From contig NC_092345.1 in assembly GCF_963676685.1 (NCBI RefSeq), positions 85,997,592 through 86,061,591 of the forward strand: 64,000 bases of DNA, in the 5' to 3' direction. The notes beneath the pieces are model-generated. The model had not been told where the DNA came from and did no database searches. It worked only from the letters and a program-made list of their open reading frames with translations. The stretch comes from Mytilus edulis (Eukaryota; Mollusca; Bivalvia; Mytilida; Mytilidae). The number at the start of each line of letters is the position of its first letter. Within the stretch, counting starts at the first letter, position 1. Of this stretch, positions 57,601-64,000 are shown piece by piece. A program made the position numbers and the translations under genes.

Positions 57601-60600
57601 CTTAAAGATTTTCAAAGCACTTTGTAGATATAGGAGTAAACAAAAGATGAGAAAAGTTACCGTAGGCAAAACCGTCCTGTTAGCCAGTTGGAAATCATCG
57701 CTTCGAAAAAAAAGTTTCGTACTTGACATCAACCCTATTCTATGTTAATAAAAACATACTAAAAATTACATGAAACAATTCGTATATGAACTCAAGGTTT
57801 GTATGATTCAGTTTGATCATTGGCGATAGCGATTCTCTATTTTGCTTTAATTAGTTATCAAAGGTACCAGGATTATAATTTAGTACGCTAGACGCGCGTT
57901 TCGTCTACATAAGACTCGTCGGTGACGCTCATATCAAAATATTTATAAAGCCAAACAGGTACAAAGTTGGAGAGCATTGAGGATCCAAAATTCCAAAAAG
58001 TTGTGCCAAATACGGCTAAGGTAATCTATGTATGGGATAAGAAAATCCTTAGTTTTTCGAAAAATTCAAGGTTTTGTAAACGCTTTAACTTGCTATGTGT
58101 TTTTATAGACATTTTCAAAATCCAGGCAAACTGAGTTTAATGTATATTACATTAACTAAACGTCGTGTAAATTTATGCCTGGAAAAAAAGCTTTTTCTTT
58201 TATGTAAAATAATTACATTTCATGTACGTTTCATTATAATACTTTATTCTGATTGGCTACACTGCAATCTCGCATTATTCCTTAATCAACTTCATTACAC
58301 AATAAAATTTATCATTCATGATGACATGAAGTCCCACAATAAAGTTCACAGGTAAATTAAATAAAAACATGATAAAAATCGTGTTTTTATGATCCTAGCT
58401 AAAAAAATAAATTATAAGTATTGGCTGCTTCTTTTTGTAACTTCATAGGGTTGTAAAAGCGTACTTCGGTCAACGCTTTTACACCCCAATGAAGTTACAA
58501 AAAGAAGTATTCAATTCTTAATTGATAAGTGTAAGCTTACCTCTTCAGGAAAGCATCAAGTTGAATCTTGGGTAGGTTAAAATTGTCACAAAACAGTTTT
58601 GACAATCTCATTGATTTGATGGAATTTAGTTGATCTATGATAAAAAAAAAAAAAAGAAGAAATTACTAGCATCTTGTTTGTCTGTAATATAGTGCTACTT
58701 CAAAATTAACATTAAAATAAAAAGTTGATAAAACTTACCTTTATGATATACTTGATTTAATTGATAAAAAAAATATTATAATAATACTCCGGTAATTCTA
58801 TCTGAAGTAACTGATTAAACTAAAATGTACGACATAAGATTGATTTTTTTTCTATTTTTAACGGTGAAGTTCCTTTGAAACCTTCTGGTTGTAAGGGTTT
58901 TCCGTACAAATCATTCGTTCGTTTTGGAAAAAAATAAATTTGGCTGTATCTCTGTATCTGTATGTAGGATACATATTCAATTATACAGTCGCGCATTTAT
59001 GTTTCATTCAAATAAAACTCGTTTAATACGATGTCTTTTATGGTTTTTGTGTTTTCTGAGAATGCTTTCATTGTTTCAGACCTGTATGATGGCCTCTGAA
59101 TTTTCATTTGTTACCTTTGTTATACTACCGTATTATTAGCATTTACCCAAAACTTTCTTTAACCTTTGCAAAATTTGATATTTTCAGTTGTTTATTAACC
59201 TTCTCCAAGACGTATCATTATAACAAACGAAACGAGATCTTATCTTTTATTGTTGAAGAAGCGACTTAATTTTAAGTGTAGAAGAAAATAATCATATATA
59301 TGTTGTCAAAATGATTACAGAATTTGGTTAACCACATTTTTATAGTCAAACATTCTTTTTCAATTCAAACATATCTAAGAAATCAAATCGTTTTGCAACT
59401 TAATTTCAAAATTTGTCAATGTGTTTTACCAATTAACCGTTCTTTGTCTTTAAAAAAAAAACCCTGAGACAATTACAACTGATTCATTTATAGATGACTA
59501 TTAAGATGTCAACAACATATAAGGAAAAATGCGCTATGAGCGATATACAATATTAAGTACAAATTTGAAACATCATTCAACTCCCTTTTACGTTTACAAA
59601 ATGATTTAAATATGTACGAAAAACAGTTATCATTCAATTAATTTGTTAATATTATAAAAGACTTGAATTCATTCGTTATAGTAAAAACTTTGACCTGAAT
59701 GTATTGTTTGTAACCAACGAGTTTTAGGCTATCACACAGGAGTAAAACTAATTTTAAGCTCATTAAAAAAAAACTGCTCTGCTATATAGAAATTGAAATA
59801 AAAATCCTTTCTTTAACGACGTAACTAAAATAAAGAGTTTATAAAAAAACCAAACTGTAATGTACACGTCAATTCTTATACATTCGTGTGCTACGTCTAA
59901 AACATACCCCTAGTAAATCCCGCCTTTCCACGGGGTCTCTCATACCAGTGTCTATCACCGCTTTTCAAGGCTTCAAACTGACGTACAAATATGCATTGGA
60001 AGGTTGGTCCAAGTAAACTGCCTGGTTTTGGTGTTTCAGAAACAGCTCCAGCATACAAATCAATGTGTGATGCGTGTCTGAAAATAAGTGCTTAACATTT
60101 CACTTGGGTTAAACTTTGTGCATTCTATCTCATACAACACAAAGAGTAAGACAATTTCATTCAATATAAAACTGAACAATGTGTTTCTTGTAGTTCAGCT
60201 TCTTTATCTTATGATATATTTCCATTAAGAATATCAATTCTTATATCTTCGATTGTTCAGTTATCAATGCTCTTACACTTTGTACTTGTTTGTCTTTCTA
60301 ACAATTTTGATCTGAGCGTCAATAATGAGTCTAATGTAGACGAAATGCTCCTCTGGCGTATCGAATTATAAGCCTGGTACCTTTGATAACTTTTATCATC
60401 AATTTGGAAATGTCATAAAATGATATGATCGACAGGTACGTGTTTGATTCTTGTATTTCAGCAACTAAATTAGGTTGGGGTTCTAAAACAAAAGTTGCAA
60501 CTGATATATCTTTTTCAAAAGCTCCTTTCTGTTCTGGTAGTTAAAGATCATGATGCTCTATAATGCTTAATTTATTTGACTTTGATATGTTCACATGTGT

Positions 60601-63600
60601 AACGATAACTAATCATGATATAAATGTTTTGTGCAATAAAATAGGAATTGTAGGTATATATTATAGTAGACACTTGAAACATTCATACCTGTATAGTTCT
60701 TTGATTTTATCAGAACTTTCTTTATCATGATCGACAATTATATCATCGCAAAATTTTACTGGTATTAAACCACAAAATCGTCTCCATGAATTGTAATCTG
60801 GCAGACCATGATCTCGTCCTCTCTGAATATTTCGAGCAGCTAAATCATGACTTGTGCCTTCCATTTTGAACAATTTGTTCCGTACTTCAGGCTGGAAAAA
60901 TCTACAGCATAATTTTGGGCTTATTTAAAATATCCACACGAAGAGAAACAATTGTAACATATATAACATGTCGTTTTCAAGATATTTTGAATAAAAGTCT
61001 AATCCTTTTTTTCGAATGAAAACGGCCAAAAAAGTTCGCTTACCGACGAAAGCAAAATAAAGACTTTTAACGTCTAATCTACTGATAATTACATTTTTCC
61101 TTGTACTTACTAAAGTGACTATAAATGATCATTGAAGAATAAAAAAGGGAATTGAAACAAACAGGACCCGTAATACAAATTATATGGAAAACATGGCGGC
61201 TGGTGTCTTACAAATCAGAAAAGCGTACACTGGTAACAATTCATCGCTTTTGAAATGCTGGAAAAAGTGCGATCGTTCTGTTCAGTTATTTTTGTTGAGA
61301 AAATTGTGACATAAAAATTTAAAGAAAAGATCCCCACCTTTTGTTAATACAATGCATTGTTCAGATTAGCACGAACCGATACCACGGTTGAGTTCAATAT
61401 CGTAGCTGCTTCATAGATCTACATAGGGCTTTAGACTACTGAACGTGTAGCTAGTCTGTTTTCTAAATAGATCTAGATAGCAGCTAGTCTAGCTACACGT
61501 TCAATAGTAAAAAATCCACCTATCCCTTTGTTCCCATTTCTCAGTAGAACCATACCCTTTGCCCCTTCGTATGGTGTTTACATATCTCAGTTGATACGTT
61601 ATGCTCGTGCATGTTCTGTTATAGTTGTTATTCTCTTCGGATTTTGTCAAATGTCTTATCGTTTGTAGTAGTAAATCTTCTTTTTTTACTGTTGTATTCG
61701 TGTGTTATGGTGAAGATAACTAATCACCCAGTTCATTATTAAATCAGTTTGGGTCAACTAAATGTATACGATATATTTGGTTTACAGTTTGCTTTAGAAG
61801 AAACACAGAAATAGCCAGCTAATACAATTAGTTATATACTTACTACCACAATTTTATATTAATTATACCCCACGCAACGAGTTAGGAGTTACGCCCCTTT
61901 GAACTTATTTACTTTAATGTACTACTGCAACAGTTTGTCATCGCAACTCCTCTCAAACCACACAACAGAATTTCACGAAATCTTTTTATATGAAAAGGAC
62001 ATATTATGTAGTTGTGCATATCGACGGGAAATTACGATTCGATTTTATTTCTAGGAGTTACGCCCCTTTGAACCTATTTGCTTCAATGTACTACTGCAAC
62101 AGTTTGTCATCGCAACTCCTCTGAAACTACACAACAGAATTTCATGAAACCTTTTCAGATAATAAGGACACACTATGTAGTTGTGCATATCGACGGGAAA
62201 TTACGATTCAATTTTATTTCTAGGAGTTACGCCCCTTTGAACTTATTTACTTTAATGTACCACTGCAACAGTTTGTCATCGCAACTCCTCTCAAACCACA
62301 CAACAGAATTTCACGAAATCTTTTTATATGAAAAGGACATATTATGTAGTTGTGCATACCGACGGGAAATTACGATTCAATTTTATTTCTAGGAGTTACG
62401 CCCCTTTGAACTTATTTGCTTCAATGTACTACTGCAACAGTTTGTCATCGCAACTCCTCTGAAACTACACAACAGAATTTCATGAAACCTTTTCAGATAA
62501 TAAGGACATACTATGTAGTTGTGCATATCGACGGGAAATTACGATTCAATTTTATTTCTAGGAGTTACGCCCCTTTGAACTTATTTGCTTCAATGTACTT
62601 CTGCAACAGTTTGTCATCTCAACTCCTCTGAAAACACACAACAGAATTTCATTAAACCTTTTTAGATAATAAGGACATACTATGTAGATGTGTATATTAA
62701 CAGGAAATTATTATTCAATAATTTTTCTTATACAATTTTTTTTTCTTATACTTATTTAATTTCTCCAATGACAATGTGGGGACGTGGGGTATGTGAGCGT
62801 GCTCACTAAGGTTCTTTAATTGGTATTGTAATTTTCATGTTTATCAATAAATGTTATATCAGTTTTAAAAACTATTATATAGTCATTTTTATAAATTTAC
62901 TGTTTATAAAAGTATGAATTATTCTAAATAATAAGGATGTTGTTATCCAAGACAAAAAAACTTTAGCCGTATTATACATAACTTTTTGGAACTTTTAGTC
63001 CTCAATGCTTTTTCAAGAGGTTTAGCTAGCCACAAAACCAGGTTCAAACCACTATTTTTTTTCTTAAAATGTCCAGTACCAAGTCAGGAAAATGGCCATT
63101 GTTATATTAAAGTTCGTTCCTGTGTGTGTTACATTTTGATGTTGTGTTTCTGTTGTGTCTTATATTTAATGTGTTTCCCTCAGTTTTAGTTTGTAACCCG
63201 GATTTGTTTTTTTCTTAATCGATTTATGAATTTCGAACAGCGATATTCTACTGTTGCCTTTATTTGTAGCTGCTACGATATTGAACGCAACACAGACCTT
63301 TCATGATCCGATACCAGAACTGTCACGATCCGATTTCATGAAGTCACAACCGTTTCCATTTGATTAGGGTTTTTCTGTTTTGAATTTTCCGAGGAGTTCA
63401 ACTTTTGTGATTTTACCCTTTACTTTCCCCTTAATAACTAATCAATTTTACCTGTCTGATTTCATGCACTGTTCATGTGTTAGCCATCTTGCAATCTTGT
63501 CTGTATAACTTCCATCTTCTTTCAGAATCATATGAGTGCTGAAGAAATTGTCATCAAGGTTTTCTCGATACAAAGTTCTATAGTCACTAGATAAGTAAGC

Positions 63601-63953
63601 TAGACTAGGTACGATTAATGTGTGTCCTATTCGTAGAGCAGCGGTCGCAAAAGAATTTCTAATTCTTGGGTCTAATTCTTGGTCGTACAGGTCTTTGAAG
63701 GGATTTCTTCCTCTGCGACGAATACGTAAACGATGTCGGTTCATTGCCTTCTCACCAACCATTAATGGTAAATATTCATTATAAGTAATGTGTTGAATTA
63801 ATGCTATGGTGATTTTCCGGGTTTCTTGAAAAACTATTTCGTCCGACCAATGTGGGTTGATTCCTTGAAGTTTTCTTGCTATATCATTGTGTTGTCTGAC
63901 AAGTAAAAGATGATTCATACCAAGGTTGGGAATTTCGTCGACTCGGAAATCCC
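54544..63953 (-). CDS. Animal haem peroxidase, C-terminal five exons (5' partial)
   Basis: A peroxidasin/thyroid-peroxidase-like enzyme, normally secreted or membrane-bound, that oxidises substrates with H2O2. Exons: 63953-63452, 60901-60689, 60077-59908, 58634-58541 and 54613-54544; phases agree and give about 349 residues to [23 protein letters not shown] keeps the Glu that forms a haem ester bond in mammalian peroxidases; the usual REHN is RQHN here. The proximal haem His is in [13 protein letters not shown], and its Asn partner in [20 protein letters not shown]. Then come [37 protein letters not shown] and the end [19 protein letters not shown]. The distal His and Arg lie beyond the window, so activity cannot be confirmed. 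Two AATAAA signals follow the stop within about 50 bp. No transmembrane tail is present, which suggests a secreted enzyme. Confidence 0.95.
54620..58085. other. Large peroxidase intron with duplicated and inserted sequence
   Basis: No exon is supported between the last two peroxidase exons. A segment at about 55,140-55,285 is repeated at about 57,768-57,851 plus 58,082-58,145, the second copy being split by a family A insertion. Repeat fragments occur at 56,108-56,190, 56,283-56,385 (family B) and 56,480-56,640 (ends aatccgtcactg). Confidence 0.5.
57852..58081 (+). mobile_element. Family A insertion with 7-bp target-site duplication
   Basis: GCTTTAA at 57,845-57,851 and 58,082-58,088 flanks 230 bp that begin ttagttatcaaaggtaccag and end caaggttttgtaaac and a few bases. 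The related uninterrupted sequence at 55,200-55,240 has a single GCTTTAA (55,216-55,222). This fixes the ends of the mobile unit. Confidence 0.85.
58426..58502. repeat. Long hairpin in peroxidase intron
   Basis: cttctttttgtaacttcat, a short bulge, then gttgtaaaagcg pairs with cgcttttaca and atgaagttacaaaaagaag across a 12-base loop (tacttcggtcaa). It is probably the end of a foldback element whose other parts lie at 58,200-58,420. Confidence 0.75.
58541..58634 (-). CDS. Peroxidase exon with RLSKLFCDN motif
   Basis: Acceptor ttatcatag, donor gag|gtaagc. It reads [20 protein letters not shown] then [10 protein letters not shown]. Phase 1 in, phase 2 out, matching its neighbours. Confidence 0.92.
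59908..60077 (-). CDS. Peroxidase exon with IDLYAG and GDRHWYE motifs
   Basis: Acceptor cttattttcag, donor ggg|gtatgt. It reads [40 protein letters not shown] and [16 protein letters not shown]. Not visible as a long open frame, but unmistakable in sequence and phase. Confidence 0.95.
60266..60395 (-). repeat. Family A, reversed fragment in peroxidase intron
   Basis: Reversed landmarks: caatgctcttacactttgta, gagtctaatgtagacgaaat and aagcctggtacctttgataa. Confidence 0.65.
60689..60901 (-). CDS. Peroxidase exon with [11 protein letters not shown] motif
   Basis: Of two nearby acceptors, ctgtag at 60,903-60,902 is chosen because it keeps frame with the preceding exon and gives [20 protein letters not shown]. 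The alternative at 60,893 would break the phase. Donor cag|gtatga. It ends DKIKELY plus a split Arg. Confidence 0.95.
61436..61508. repeat. Palindromic hairpin
   Basis: gaacgtgtagctag and ctagctacacgttc pair, with tagatctagat near the centre. Located in the 2.5-kb peroxidase intron. No flanking element is evident. Confidence 0.7.
61560..61625 (+). mobile_element. Penelope-like RT C-terminal scrap
   Basis: The plus-strand frame reads [18 protein letters not shown], the same block as the other two RT fragments but in better condition. It is only about 60 bp long and flanked by unrelated sequence. Confidence 0.6.
61866..62793. mobile_element. 169-bp tandem array inside terminal inverted repeats
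   Basis: Units start aggagttacgcccctttgaa at 61,884, 62,053, 62,222, 62,391 and 62,560, an exact 169-bp period. Units 1 and 3, and 2 and 4, are most alike. Outside, tataccccacg (left) and cgtggggtat (right) are inverted copies. Open frames at 62,078-62,631 arise from the repeats: 169 is not a multiple of three, so no protein repeat exists. Confidence 0.85.
62905..63270 (+). repeat. Family M copy in peroxidase intron
   Basis: It contains aaaaccaggttcaaaccac, aagtcaggaaaatggccatt, tccctcagttttagtttgta and the end cagcgatattctactgttgc. Confidence 0.7.
63452..63953 (-). CDS. Peroxidase exon with proximal haem His
   Basis: The acceptor is gttaaatttcag and the donor cag|gtaaaa. 167 codons from [11 protein letters not shown] to [11 protein letters not shown] include [54 protein letters not shown] and RIGHTLIV. 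Phase 1 in, phase 2 out. Confidence 0.96.
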
Positions 63954-64000
63954 CTGAAATTTAACGAAAAGTTCTTTTGTTGCTTTAAAGATGTATTTAT

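Noticed and set aside
60889-60895. Acceptor at 60,893-60,892 for the peroxidase NIQRGRDHG exon
   Set aside because: It would put the exon in phase 0 after a phase-2 donor; the acceptor 10 bp upstream restores the frame and adds conserved residues.
62078-62631. Open frames of 104 and 71 codons with repeated peptides
   Set aside because: They read through the 169-bp array; the period is not a multiple of three, so no repeated protein is maintained.

Overview
The window is AT-rich, intron-rich animal DNA. Its interspersed repeats belong to families I recognise from marine bivalves, and together with the gene content they point to a mussel (Mytilus-like). There are no bacterial features and no CRISPR array. 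Real coding sequence is a small fraction of the 64 kb. It lies in short exons, which I rebuilt by checking splice sites, reading phase and protein motifs. Most of the longer open frames are chance frames in repeats or introns.

Region by region: (1) 768-9108, plus strand: the 3' seven exons of an ADP-ribosyltransferase gene. A complete PARP catalytic core with an H-Y-E triad is followed by a C-terminal BRCT domain, the reverse of the PARP1 order. (2) 9.1-30 kb: mainly repeats. They include a dispersed 'tctaca/gacgct' family, several nested elements, a tRNA-derived SINE, a broken Penelope-like retroelement, a 62-bp minisatellite and two clusters of GATATC palindromes. Three in-phase minus-strand exons (25031 to 16301) look like the start of a gene for an unrecognised secreted protein. 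(3) 30-34 kb: tandem-unit repeats. (4) 50427-37293, minus strand: a complete 12-exon gamma-tubulin gene, with a possible alternative last exon at 34.56 kb and a decayed duplicate of exon 1 inside intron 1. (5) 50.5-54 kb: a LINE 3' end, MITEs and another retroelement fragment. (6) 63953-54544, minus strand: the 3' five exons, with stop codon, of an animal haem peroxidase whose 5' part lies beyond the window. A 169-bp tandem array sits in its first visible intron.

The three recognised genes have unrelated roles (ADP-ribosylation, probably in DNA damage; microtubule nucleation; peroxidative oxidation), and nothing suggests a shared pathway. The most unusual signals are the PARP-BRCT architecture; the endonuclease-first Penelope-like relic with in-frame TGA codons at two cysteine positions, which recalls selenoprotein-coding Naiad elements; a non-autonomous element bounded by six-unit GTTCGCCCT arrays; an empty-site/filled-site pair that fixes the borders of one repeat family; and a three-level nest of elements at 28-29.8 kb.
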